A stretch of 64,000 nt of DNA from Empedobacter brevis_A (lineage in GTDB: Bacteria > Bacteroidota > Bacteroidia > Flavobacteriales > Weeksellaceae): assembly GCF_965118635.1 (NCBI RefSeq), contig NZ_CBCPHV010000003.1, forward strand, positions 186,001 to 250,000. Reading direction: 5' to 3'. Numbering within the stretch: the stretch's first letter is position 1; each line of letters begins with the position of its first letter. The position numbers were made by a program, and so were the translations under genes. Of the stretch, positions 42,633 through 51,529 are shown piece by piece. Under the pieces are notes generated by a model that saw nothing but the letters and a program-made list of their open reading frames with translations, was not told where the DNA came from and made no database searches.

Positions 42633-43994
42633 ATGAATAATTTAATTCAGAAATATAATATTCCTGGTCCTCGTTATACAAGTTACCCAACTGTTCCTTT
42701 TTGGGATAATGAAGGTTTTACAAAACAACGATGGATAGAAACGTTTCAACAATCTTTTGATGAGAGTAACGAAGAAGAAGGAATATCTATTTACATTCAT
42801 TTGCCTTATTGCGAATCGTTGTGTACATTTTGTGCTTGTAACAAACGTATTACAAAACAACATTCAATAGAGGAACCGTACATTGATACGGTTTTAGGTG
42901 AATGGAAATTATATGTGGATTTATTTTCATCTCGACCAAAAATTAAAGAAATTCATTTAGGAGGAGGAACACCAACTTTTTTCTCTTCAGAAAATTTGAA
43001 GAAATTAATAGATGGTATTTTTGAATATGCGGATGTAGCAGAAGGATACGAATTTAGTTTAGAAGGACATCCAAATAACACCACAAAAGAACATCTACAA
43101 ACCTTATACAATTTAGGTTTTAGACGTATTTCTTACGGTGTACAAGATTATGATCTGAAAGTTCAAGAAGCGATTAATCGTGTTCAACCTTTCGAGAATG
43201 TGAAAAGAGCAACAGAAGAAGCGCGTGAAATTGGTTTTACATCTATTTCTCACGATTTGATTTTTGGTCTTCCACATCAAACAATGGAAGGAATGATGAA
43301 AACAATTAATTTGACAAAAGAATTAAATCCAGATCGTATATCATTTTATAGCTACGCCCATGTACCGTGGATAAAAGGTGTTGGACAAAGAGGTTTTAAC
43401 GACGAAGATTTACCATCACCAGAGTTGAAACGTGCCTTATACGAGGAAGGTAAAAAAATGTTCGAAGAAATGAATTATTTTGAAGTTGGAATGGATCATT
43501 TTGCTTTAAAAGAAGATTCGATGTATCAATCGATGAAAAACCATACATTACATCGTAATTTTATGGGTTATTCTTCTTCGAAAACACAATTAATGGTTGG
43601 TTTAGGCGTATCTTCTATCAGTGATTCTTGGTATAGTTTTGCACAAAACGAGAAAACAGTAGAAGAATACACAAAATCAATTCACAATGGAGAATTATCC
43701 GTTTTCAAAGGACATATTTTATCAGAAGAAGATTTGATAATGCGTCGTCATATTCTAAATTTAATGTGTAATTTAGAAACTTCTTGGGAAGAAGATAACA
43801 TGAAATTTGAAGATGTAGATCGTATAAAAACTATGTTACAAGATATGGTTGACGATCATTTGATTGAATTTGTAGAAAATGGTTTGGTCGTAAAAGAAGA
43901 AGGACGTCCATATGTACGAAATGTATGTATGACATTCGATAAGAGAATGATAGATAACGAGCCAGAAACCCGCATTTTCTCGATGACAATCTAA
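42633..43994 (+). CDS. hemN: oxygen-independent coproporphyrinogen III dehydrogenase
   Basis: The 453-residue radical-SAM enzyme turns coproporphyrinogen III into protoporphyrinogen IX without oxygen. The [4Fe-4S] ligands are Cys60, Cys64 and Cys67 (PYCESLCTFCACN). Motif GGGTP (IHLGGGTPTFFS) binds SAM, and the C-terminal domain has a GLGVSSIS motif. The long form with an N-terminal YNIPGPRYTSYPT segment is HemN proper, not HemW. It follows the kdsA terminator and has its own start 74 bp after kdsA. Cytoplasmic; part of haem synthesis under low oxygen. Confidence 0.96.
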   Translation: MNNLIQKYNIPGPRYTSYPTVPFWDNEGFTKQRWIETFQQSFDESNEEEGISIYIHLPYCESLCTFCACNKRITKQHSIEEPYIDTVLGEWKLYVDLFSSRPKIKEIHLGGGTPTFFSSENLKKLIDGIFEYADVAEGYEFSLEGHPNNTTKEHLQTLYNLGFRRISYGVQDYDLKVQEAINRVQPFENVKRATEEAREIGFTSISHDLIFGLPHQTMEGMMKTINLTKELNPDRISFYSYAHVPWIKGVGQRGFNDEDLPSPELKRALYEEGKKMFEEMNYFEVGMDHFALKEDSMYQSMKNHTLHRNFMGYSSSKTQLMVGLGVSSISDSWYSFAQNEKTVEEYTKSIHNGELSVFKGHILSEEDLIMRRHILNLMCNLETSWEEDNMKFEDVDRIKTMLQDMVDDHLIEFVENGLVVKEEGRPYVRNVCMTFDKRMIDNEPETRIFSMTI

Positions 43995-44032
43995 TAAACA
44001 GATAAATGTTTTAAACTTTATCAAAAAAAGTA

Positions 44033-44040
44033 TATATTTG
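44033..44040 (+). promoter_or_regulatory. -7 box for hpt-adk
   Basis: TATATTTG on the plus strand, 14-21 bp before the hpt ATG, matching the consensus. A -33 TTG is not apparent. Confidence 0.5.
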
Positions 44041-44053
44041 AATATCTCAAACA

Positions 44054-44590
44054 ATGAAAGAAATAGAAATTCACGGTAAAAAATTTATTCCGTACATCGC
44101 ATTTGAAGAAATAGAACACGCCATCAAAAATATGGCAAATGAAGTTTATGAAGAATACAAAGACGAAAGACCGATTTTTGTTGGTGTATTAAACGGAGTT
44201 GTAATGTTCTTCAGCGATTTCTTAAAACAATATCAAGGAGAATGTGAGATTTCATTCTTGAAATTAAAATCTTACGAAGGAACAGAATCAACAGGGAAAA
44301 TCACTATTGAGATGGATATTCCAATGAATGTTGAAGGACGTCACGTAATTATTTTAGAAGATATTGTTGATACGGGTAATACGTTAGTAGAATTGCACCG
44401 AATCTTGCAAGAGAAAAAGGTAAAATCATTAAAAGTCGCAACTTTATTATTTAAGCCAGACGCTTACAAAAAAGATTTAAAAGTAGATTTAGTAGGAATC
44501 TCAATTCCTGATAAATTTGTAGTAGGTTATGGATTAGATTTTGACGGATTAGGAAGAAATTTACCAGATATTTATCAAATAAAACATTAA
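44054..44590 (+). CDS. hpt: hypoxanthine phosphoribosyltransferase
   Basis: The 178-residue purine-salvage enzyme makes IMP or GMP from hypoxanthine or guanine and PRPP. The PRPP-binding loop is visible as IILEDIVDTGNTL, and the upstream catalytic loop includes SFLKLKSYEGTESTG. Base-binding residues are in the C-terminal KFVVGYGLDFDG. It is the first gene of an hpt-adk operon (6 bp gap), coupling two purine-nucleotide reactions. Start and length fit. Confidence 0.96.
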   Translation: MKEIEIHGKKFIPYIAFEEIEHAIKNMANEVYEEYKDERPIFVGVLNGVVMFFSDFLKQYQGECEISFLKLKSYEGTESTGKITIEMDIPMNVEGRHVIILEDIVDTGNTLVELHRILQEKKVKSLKVATLLFKPDAYKKDLKVDLVGISIPDKFVVGYGLDFDGLGRNLPDIYQIKH

Positions 44591-44596
44591 AACAAA

Positions 44597-45175
44597 ATGC
44601 TAAACATTGTATTGTTCGGACCTCCTGGTAGTGGTAAAGGGACACAAGCTAAATTTTTAGAAGAAAAGTACCAAACTCCTCAAATTTCTACTGGAGACTT
44701 ATTTCGTTTCAACCTTAAAAATGAAACAGAATTAGGATCTCTTGTAAAATCTTACATGGATAATGGACAATTAGTTCCAGATGAGGTAACAACAAATATG
44801 TTGATTGATCATTTAGATAAAAATCCAAATTCAAACGGATATATTTTTGATGGATATCCTCGTACAACTTCTCAAGCAGAAGCTTTAGATAAGATCTTAG
44901 CAGATAAATACAAAGACGAAGTAACGATTACATTAGCATTAGTTGTTGATGATGAAATTTTAGTTCAACGTTTATTAGAACGCGGAAAAACTTCTGGTCG
45001 TGCTGATGATGTGGACGAAAAAATTATTCGTGATCGTATTACAGAATATTATCAAAAAACTGCAATTGTAGCAGAGCACTACAAAGCGCAAGGAAAATGG
45101 GTTGAGATTGATGGAGTAGGTTCTATTGAAGATATTACCGAAAAATTGAACGCAGCAATTGAAGAAGTTTTATAA
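44597..45175 (+). CDS. adk: adenylate kinase
   Basis: The 192-residue enzyme catalyses the reversible reaction of ATP and AMP to two ADP. Walker A is GPPGSGKGTQ (about residues 8-17). AMP-binding STGDLFR, FDGYPRTTSQAEALD and an RGKTSGRADD LID are present. The short LID, lacking zinc cysteines, marks the short form. It follows hpt by 6 bp and ends in a strong terminator. Confidence 0.97.
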   Translation: MLNIVLFGPPGSGKGTQAKFLEEKYQTPQISTGDLFRFNLKNETELGSLVKSYMDNGQLVPDEVTTNMLIDHLDKNPNSNGYIFDGYPRTTSQAEALDKILADKYKDEVTITLALVVDDEILVQRLLERGKTSGRADDVDEKIIRDRITEYYQKTAIVAEHYKAQGKWVEIDGVGSIEDITEKLNAAIEEVL

Positions 45176-45194
45176 GAACAAACTTTTATATTAT

Positions 45195-45234
45195 AAAAAA
45201 AATCTCCTTTTTAAAATAAAAGGAGATTTTTTTT
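45195..45234. terminator. bidirectional terminator between adk and pyrD
   Basis: Stem AAATCTCCTTTT / AAAAGGAGATTT (loop of about 6 nt) between A-run and T-run, between two convergent stop codons. Confidence 0.93.
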
Positions 45235-45236
45235 GT

Positions 45237-46268
45237 TTATTTTCCTTCAACCAAGCCTTTACAAATGTTTTTTACAACTGCAGGACCTTCATAAATAAAG
45301 CCTGTATAAACTTGTAACAAACTTGCACCAGCTTCCAGTTTTTCTTTCGCATCTTCGGCTGTATGAATTCCACCAACTCCAATGATAGGAAATGCTTTGT
45401 TCGATTTTTCAGAAAGATAACGAATCACTTCTGTCGAACGATCTTTCAATGGTTTTCCCGAAACTCCTCCATTTTCTTTTACAATAGTAGGATCAGATTT
45501 TAAACCTTCTCTCGAAATAGTTGTGTTTGTCGCAATCACTCCTGCAATTTTAGATTCTAATACAATATCTATAATATCGTCTAATTGCGAATCTGTTAAA
45601 TCTGGTGCTATTTTTAGTAAAATTGGTTTCGATTTTTCGTTCTGATTATTGTATTGTTGCAAATAATTTAGAATGTACAATAATGGTTCTTTTTCTTGCA
45701 AATCTCGCAATCCAGGCGTGTTTGGAGAACTAACATTGACTACAAAATAATCTACATAATCAAACAATGCATTAAAACACTTGATATAATCATCAACAGC
45801 ATCTTCATTTGGTGTTAGTTTATTTTTTCCAATATTTCCGCCAATAATATAATTTTCTCGATTTTTTAATTCTCTAATTTTTGAAACAGCAAAATCAACA
45901 CCTTTGTTATTAAATCCCATTCGGTTGATAATCGCTTGATCTTCTACCAAACGAAACATACGTGGTGCATCATTTCCTGGTTGAGGTTTTGGTGTAACGG
46001 TTCCAATTTCTATAAAACCAAATCCGAAGTGGTTCAATTCTTCGATATATTCAGCATTTTTGTCAAAACCAGCAGCTAAACCAATAGGATTTTTGAATTT
46101 AATTCCAAAAACTTCTCGTTCTAAACTAGGATGATTATATTGATAGAATTTATCTAATAATTTTCCAACTCCAGGAAAAGAAACGTAGTTTTTTAGATTC
46201 CTAGTTACAAAATGATGAGCTTCCTCAGGTTGTAATTGAAATAAAATGTTTTTGAATTGTTTGTACAT
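45237..46268 (-). CDS. pyrD: dihydroorotate dehydrogenase (quinone), class 2
   Basis: The 343-residue flavoenzyme oxidises dihydroorotate in pyrimidine synthesis and passes electrons to the quinone pool. The N-terminal helix pair (MYKQFKNILFQLQPEEAHHF) that binds membrane and quinone defines class 2. FMN-binding motifs are FGFGFIEIGTVTPKPQPGN, a catalytic Ser in VNVSSPNTPGLR (class 2), and ATNTTISREG. The C-terminus holds IIGVGGIHTAEDAKEKL. It shares the bidirectional terminator with adk and faces obgE across 179 bp. Confidence 0.96.
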   Translation of the reverse strand: MYKQFKNILFQLQPEEAHHFVTRNLKNYVSFPGVGKLLDKFYQYNHPSLEREVFGIKFKNPIGLAAGFDKNAEYIEELNHFGFGFIEIGTVTPKPQPGNDAPRMFRLVEDQAIINRMGFNNKGVDFAVSKIRELKNRENYIIGGNIGKNKLTPNEDAVDDYIKCFNALFDYVDYFVVNVSSPNTPGLRDLQEKEPLLYILNYLQQYNNQNEKSKPILLKIAPDLTDSQLDDIIDIVLESKIAGVIATNTTISREGLKSDPTIVKENGGVSGKPLKDRSTEVIRYLSEKSNKAFPIIGVGGIHTAEDAKEKLEAGASLLQVYTGFIYEGPAVVKNICKGLVEGK

Positions 46269-46447
46269 GTTGCAAAATTAGTGAATCCTATTAAGACAGA
46301 AAAGCAAGAATTGGAGTTAGAGAAATAATTTTTTAAGTCAAGAAAATTACGTCTTTTATTAATTATTTATTCAAAATAGATCATACAAGATTTTAATAAA
46401 CAAATTAGAAATCGTACTTTTACTGACTAACTTAAAAGAAAAGAATT
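46269..46447. other. divergent intergenic region, pyrD and obgE
   Basis: A 179-bp AT-rich interval that must contain both promoters. I find no perfect TAnnTTTG box and no hairpin. Confidence 0.3.
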
Positions 46448-47434
46448 ATGCAATCAAATTTCGTTGACTACGTAAAAATAAATTGTAGAGCCGGTCACGG
46501 CGGCGCGGGTTCAGCAAGTTTGCATCGCGAAAAATATATTGACAAAGGAGGACCAGATGGTGGTGATGGTGGACGTGGAGGAAATATTACACTTCGCGGA
46601 AACTCAAATCTTTGGACATTATTAGAATTTAGATTCAAAAAACATTTCCGTGCGCAAAATGGTGGGCGTGGAGGTAAATCTCGTTCTACAGGTGCAGATG
46701 GTGATGATATTATTTTGGAAGTTCCAATTGGAACAATTGCCAAAGATGAAGAAGGAAATACAATAGGTGAAATAACAGAATCTGGGCAAGAATTGATTAT
46801 TGCAAAAGGAGGAAAAGGAGGTTTAGGAAACTGGCATTTTCGTTCTGCAACACGTCAAACGCCTCGTTATGCTCAACCTGGTTTAGATGGTGATGAACGT
46901 CAAGTTACATTAGAGCTTAAAATTCTAGCTGATGTTGGTTTAGTTGGTTTTCCAAATGCAGGAAAATCTACTTTATTAGCTGCTGTTTCTGCTGCTAAAC
47001 CAAAAATTGCTGATTATGCGTTTACAACTTTAACGCCTAATTTAGGAATTGTAGAATATCGTAATCAGAAATCATTCATTATGGCAGATATTCCTGGAAT
47101 TATAGAAGGAGCTGCTGAAGGAAAAGGACTTGGACATCGTTTCTTGCGTCATATTGAACGTAATTCAAACTTATTATTTTTAATTCCTGCCGATTCAGAA
47201 GATTATAAAAAAGAATATGAAATTCTGTTGAACGAATTGAAGAAATTTAATCCTGAATTATTAGATAAAGGAAGAGTTTTAGCTATTTCTAAATCGGATA
47301 TGTTGGATGATGAATTGGAAGCTGAAATTAAAACTCAATTGCCAACTGATATCGATACAATATTTATTTCGTCTGTTTCTGGAAAAGGAATCAAAGAATT
47401 GAAAGATTTATTGTGGAAAAAATTACACGAATAA
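46448..47434 (+). CDS. obgE: GTPase ObgE
   Basis: The 328-residue ribosome-associated GTPase has the glycine-rich Obg domain (about 1-158; KGGPDGGDGGRGG and RSTGADGDD), then a G domain with G1 GFPNAGKST (167-175), G2 TTLTPN, G3 DIPGIIEGA and a G4 that reads SKSD in place of NKxD, which I believe is common in Bacteroidota. It aids 50S assembly and the growth or stringent response. The C-terminal OCT domain is absent, as is usual here. ybaB follows by 23 bp. Confidence 0.96.
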   Translation: MQSNFVDYVKINCRAGHGGAGSASLHREKYIDKGGPDGGDGGRGGNITLRGNSNLWTLLEFRFKKHFRAQNGGRGGKSRSTGADGDDIILEVPIGTIAKDEEGNTIGEITESGQELIIAKGGKGGLGNWHFRSATRQTPRYAQPGLDGDERQVTLELKILADVGLVGFPNAGKSTLLAAVSAAKPKIADYAFTTLTPNLGIVEYRNQKSFIMADIPGIIEGAAEGKGLGHRFLRHIERNSNLLFLIPADSEDYKKEYEILLNELKKFNPELLDKGRVLAISKSDMLDDELEAEIKTQLPTDIDTIFISSVSGKGIKELKDLLWKKLHE

Positions 47435-47457
47435 CTAATTATTAAAGATAAAGACAA

Positions 47458-47778
47458 ATGTTTGGAAATTTTGGAGACATTATGGGAATGATGGGAAAAA
47501 TCAATTCTTTTAAAGATAAATTCTCTGATTTGAAAAATGAATTAGACAGCGAAGTTTTTACAACAACTTCTAACGATGGTAAAGTGAAAATTACAATGTC
47601 TAAATTAGCTACAGTAAAAGATATTGAACTTGCTGAAGGAATGGAGAAAGAAGAGATTGAAGATTTATTGGTGATGACGTTAAACAAAGCGTTGGAACAA
47701 GTAAAAAATGAAGCAATCGATAAAGCTAAGAAAACAGCTCAGGATAATTTACCAAATATCCCTGGAATGCCTTTCTAA
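47458..47778 (+). CDS. ybaB: YbaB/EbfC-type nucleoid-associated protein
   Basis: The 106-residue protein starts MFGNFGDIMGMMGK and has an alpha-beta-alpha layout with a basic-acidic mix: SKLATVKDIELAEG (the family beta strand region) and a helix EDLLVMTLNKALEQVKNEA. The tail is DNLPNIPGMPF, where the Bacteroidota form ends in GMPF. Dimers bind DNA without strong sequence preference. It is co-directional with obgE (23 bp) and ends in a hairpin at 47800. Confidence 0.85.
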   Translation: MFGNFGDIMGMMGKINSFKDKFSDLKNELDSEVFTTTSNDGKVKITMSKLATVKDIELAEGMEKEEIEDLLVMTLNKALEQVKNEAIDKAKKTAQDNLPNIPGMPF

Positions 47779-47799
47779 AAGTGAATAACTAAAAAATAT

Positions 47800-47833
47800 A
47801 AAACCCCTGAAAATTAATTTTTCAGGGGTTTAT
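47800..47833. terminator. bidirectional terminator
   Basis: Stem AAACCCCTGAAAA / TTTTCAGGGGTTT (AATTAATTT-rich loop) between the stop codons of convergent ybaB and the metzincin gene. Confidence 0.92.
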
Positions 47834-47851
47834 TTTTGATATAAATTATGG

Positions 47852-50122
47852 TTATTTGATGATTAATTTTGACGTATTTTCTCCTTCATTAGAAGAAACT
47901 TGTACAAAATAAACACCGCTAGTTAAGTTTGTGTTAATCTCTTTTTTGAAATTTCCTGTAGCATTTGTATTAGTTGAATATACGATTCGTCCGTTTATAT
48001 CAATGACATTAATTTTAACTTGTCCTGTAATTTTCTGTTCGATTGTAAAAGTTCCATTTGATGGATTTGGATAAATTTTAGACTCGTTTTTTACTAAATC
48101 ATTTGTTGCTAATAGTTCAGTTTCGAATTTCTTTACTGCTAAGAAAATATTGTCAATTGCTTCTATCATTATATAACCTTTTGTGACAGAAACTGCATCT
48201 TCAGGCATTTTGAAAGTAGCAGAACCATTATTATCCACGATTCCTAATTCTTTAAAAGATTTTCCTCCGTCCCATGAAATTGAAACTTTAACTTTTGTTG
48301 TATTTACTGGAGCAATATCTGTGTTGGCAACATCCCATGTTACTGTAAATTCATTTGTATTAATAACAAGTTTTTCTGGGGATGTAATAACAAAAGGTCC
48401 TACACTCGGAGTGGCAGTTACTTTTACTTGTGCATAATTATTTTGTGGTCCTTCTGGATTATAATCTCTTGCTGTAACTGTAAAATCATACTTTCTTGGA
48501 ACAGACGTTAAAGATTCACCAACAATAGTACTATATATTTCATTTAATTTTGGTGGTTGTTCATCAAAAACATCTCGTGTTAATTTATTTTCAAGAATAC
48601 TTTCAAATTTAGGAAAATAGCGATAAGTTTCTTTTACTGGTTGATAAGATCTAAAATTAGGACCAATTGTTTTATTCGTTCTCACTCTACTGTAAGAATT
48701 AGTTGTTGTATATGTTCCTGAATTGTTTTGTTCCCAATTTACTAGAATAGCATCATTTTCATCATCTGTTACCTTTGCATCTAGCTTGAATGCTGTTTCA
48801 ACTGGAATGTAATATGTAGTTTCTTTTAATTCAATTTTAGGGGCTGTATTCAAAATTGGACGAGAAATTCCACAAGTTTTAGTACTTAAATTATCTTTAA
48901 CTTGTCGAATGCTCGAATGCGCAAAGTAATCATCAGAATGCGCTTGTATATTATAATATGTAATACCAGCATATCCCATAATAGTCGATCCTCCTCCAGG
49001 CTCAACAAGAACACCTGAACTTTCGTATCTGTGAGAGAATGTATGATTTGCTCCTAGTTGATGTCCAATTTCGTGTGCAACATAATCTACATCAAAACTA
49101 TCTCCTTTTGGTAAACCGTTTCCAGGAGAAGTAAAACCACTTCCTTTACCTAGAGGAAAATCAGTTTCACATATACAACCTATACAACCGGCATTTCCTC
49201 CACCGCCTTCGTGTCCAAATAAATGGCCTATATCATATTTATCTTCTCCAAAATTATCGCGTAAATTACGTTGTAATTCTACATTCCAAACAGAAGCATA
49301 ATTAGGTGAAGTTCCATATATACTATCATTAGAAAGACCTTCTCTTGCAGGAGAATAAGGATCTGTTTTTGGATCTAAATAAACAAGTTTTTCAATATCA
49401 TCAGCAAAAATGAAATTAACAGCCATATCTTTTTCGAAAATACCATTTACACGAGTCATCGTATTGTTCATGGCTTCAAGTGATTTTTCTAATGTGCCAC
49501 CAAAAGTTTGACTATATTCTCCTGTAACAGATAAAGCTAAACGATATGTTCTGAATTTTTGATCATTATTCTTTGTTTCAATTCTTTCAGCAAGTTGATG
49601 ATTTGCATGTTCTTCTGGAGTAGAGCAATTAAAATCATTTTTTGCATTTTTAGAATGTACTTCGAAAAATTTTCCATCGCTTGAATAAGTTTCTAAAAAT
49701 TCAGATTTGTCATGTGCTCGAAAAATTGTCGAACTAATTCCCGAAGGTCCTGTACTAAAACGTAAATAAGCCGAAGGATCTTCTATACTTTTTCCTACAT
49801 AAGAGCGCAAATTCGGATATTTTGCTTGGTCTTTTGCCGAAAAATTAGAAGCTTCCCAAACTTCAAAACGTTCAACAACTCCTTTATCATTAGGCATACT
49901 AATGATTGTACCAACTTGATTTGTATTACGAGAAGTTACATTTACTAATTTTTGATCTAATGTTTTGCGATCTAATTTGAAAATTTTTTGGTTTCTTTTA
50001 TTCTGATATTCTGTTCTTGCAGTTGGATAAGCTTCAGATTCAGTAACTAGTGTCCAGTTTTGCGCAAATGAATAATTTGAAGAAAGTAAAAGAAATAAAT
50101 AATATATATTTTTTTTCATCAA
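47852..50122 (-). CDS. T9SS-exported reprolysin-like zinc metalloprotease
   Basis: The 756-residue protein has a signal peptide (to about SNYSFAQ), an N-terminal propeptide-like region, and a metzincin catalytic domain with zinc motif HEIGHQLGANH (His350, Glu351, His354, His360) followed by a Met-turn-like IMGYAG. A beta-rich linker (about 440-680, Ig/FN3-like) follows. The last 75 residues form a type-A T9SS sorting domain, IYPNPSNGTFTIE to the C-terminal KLIIK. The protein is exported by T9SS and likely anchored or released. It should cleave host or environmental proteins. The gene is monocistronic. Confidence 0.92.
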   Translation of the reverse strand: MMKKNIYYLFLLLSSNYSFAQNWTLVTESEAYPTARTEYQNKRNQKIFKLDRKTLDQKLVNVTSRNTNQVGTIISMPNDKGVVERFEVWEASNFSAKDQAKYPNLRSYVGKSIEDPSAYLRFSTGPSGISSTIFRAHDKSEFLETYSSDGKFFEVHSKNAKNDFNCSTPEEHANHQLAERIETKNNDQKFRTYRLALSVTGEYSQTFGGTLEKSLEAMNNTMTRVNGIFEKDMAVNFIFADDIEKLVYLDPKTDPYSPAREGLSNDSIYGTSPNYASVWNVELQRNLRDNFGEDKYDIGHLFGHEGGGGNAGCIGCICETDFPLGKGSGFTSPGNGLPKGDSFDVDYVAHEIGHQLGANHTFSHRYESSGVLVEPGGGSTIMGYAGITYYNIQAHSDDYFAHSSIRQVKDNLSTKTCGISRPILNTAPKIELKETTYYIPVETAFKLDAKVTDDENDAILVNWEQNNSGTYTTTNSYSRVRTNKTIGPNFRSYQPVKETYRYFPKFESILENKLTRDVFDEQPPKLNEIYSTIVGESLTSVPRKYDFTVTARDYNPEGPQNNYAQVKVTATPSVGPFVITSPEKLVINTNEFTVTWDVANTDIAPVNTTKVKVSISWDGGKSFKELGIVDNNGSATFKMPEDAVSVTKGYIMIEAIDNIFLAVKKFETELLATNDLVKNESKIYPNPSNGTFTIEQKITGQVKINVIDINGRIVYSTNTNATGNFKKEINTNLTSGVYFVQVSSNEGENTSKLIIK

Positions 50123-50297
50123 TACGTTAATTTTGGGGCAAAACTATCCTAAAAATATTAACCATCAAAGGAAAATCGATAAATATTTTTAATTAATCTA
50201 AATAAAATAATAAATTTATTTCGATTTAATGAGAGTTGATTCTTTCTATTTTATCATATGAATTTTTAATAATAAATAAGCTAATAAAACACAAAAC

Positions 50298-50732
50298 ATG
50301 TTAAAAATAAATACAATAGCAGCAATTTTATTAACAATGATAAGTTGTGCTGTAAATCATAATAAACCGATAGAAAATGATTTGAAAACGGTTGAAATAA
50401 CACGAATACAATCAACTAGAAAATATACAGAAAGTCAAATTATTGACTCAAAGAAAACATACATTATTCATAATTTTGATACAATAGTTAGAGAAACGAG
50501 AAAGGAAGATTGGAAGAAAATAAAAGAATTATTACATCCTATCAATTTATCGAAATTAGAAAATATTGTGGTTGATAAAAGTGCACAAACTCATCAATTT
50601 GATGGAGCTCCACTTGTTAATATTGTTGTAAAAGAAAACGAAATTAATTACTATTCTCCTAGTTATGATGCAGGAAGTGCACCAAAAGAAATTTATGAAT
50701 TGGATGTATTTTTGAAATCGTTGTCAGAATGA
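50298..50732 (+). CDS. small lipoprotein, function unknown
   Basis: The 144-residue product has a lipobox (ISC, Cys17). The rest has no familiar motif but is compact and mixed alpha/beta (REDWKKIKELLHPIN, NIVVKENEINYYSP). I do not recognise the family. Its last 40 bases overlap the 3' end of the convergent rhomboid gene, which is unusual. The upstream 175 bp is AT-rich with nothing I can name. Confidence 0.6.
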   Translation: MLKINTIAAILLTMISCAVNHNKPIENDLKTVEITRIQSTRKYTESQIIDSKKTYIIHNFDTIVRETRKEDWKKIKELLHPINLSKLENIVVDKSAQTHQFDGAPLVNIVVKENEINYYSPSYDAGSAPKEIYELDVFLKSLSE

Positions 50733-51463
50733 TTTTCTTCATTCAACGATTCAAAATATTCTGCTTTCAAACGTTCTTGTTCTTGATAAACTTCCCATAA
50801 ACGTTCCTCTTGTGGATCATAATAATTTTCTTGATCCCATTTCGGAACTTCTTTTTGTGGTCCAATTTTTCTAAATAGATAAGCGAAAAAAGCGCCTGAA
50901 ATAAATCCACTCAAATGCCCTTCCCAAGAAATAGAATTGCTACTTGTATCAGTTTTCAATTGTGGCAAAATTTCTTGTGGAACCATTCCCCAAATCATCC
51001 CACCATACAATAAAATAATGATTAATGAAATCGCCATTAACCCACGTTCTTTTCTAATAATTCCACTAAAAAATATAAATGAAGCTAATAAGTAAACGAT
51101 TGAACTTGCTCCAATATGACAACTTACATAATCATCCAAAAAAGGTGGATTTCCAATCAACCAAAGAATTATTCCAGACAAAATCCAGCCAAAGAAAATA
51201 ACATAATAAGCCAATCTATCGTACATTAATAAAGCGATAAAACTAAGAAATGCTAATGGAAATGTATTGCTAATAATATGTTTCCAACCCGAATGGAAAA
51301 GTGGTGAGAATAAAATTCCTTTTAATCCTACAAAAGTTCTTGGAATAACTCCGTAACAACTATCCAAACTATAACCATTTTGTTGGAATAAGAAGATAAT
51401 CCACATTGGGATAAGTAATAATAAAGGAATTATAATGGTTTTCTTTGGGAAAGGATAACTCAT
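50693..51463 (-). CDS. rhomboid-family intramembrane serine protease
   Basis: The 256-residue membrane protein has six helices. The catalytic dyad is present: Ser120 in HIGASS, where the family GxSG is GxSS, and His183 in GHLSGFISG. The early SPLFHSGWKHIISN (His57, Gly59, His62, Asn66) is a strong family motif. The C-terminal tail (about 200-256) is charged and cytoplasmic. It cleaves transmembrane helices. It shares 40 bp with the convergent lipoprotein gene and lies downstream of the ATP-grasp gene (66 bp). Confidence 0.85.
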   Translation of the reverse strand: MSYPFPKKTIIIPLLLLIPMWIIFLFQQNGYSLDSCYGVIPRTFVGLKGILFSPLFHSGWKHIISNTFPLAFLSFIALLMYDRLAYYVIFFGWILSGIILWLIGNPPFLDDYVSCHIGASSIVYLLASFIFFSGIIRKERGLMAISLIIILLYGGMIWGMVPQEILPQLKTDTSSNSISWEGHLSGFISGAFFAYLFRKIGPQKEVPKWDQENYYDPQEERLWEVYQEQERLKAEYFESLNEENHSDNDFKNTSNS

Positions 51464-51529
51464 AAAATTGGTTTCAGGATATCTTTCAATCTTTATTCCT
51501 TTCCAGAAATTCTGCCAATTTTGGTTAAA

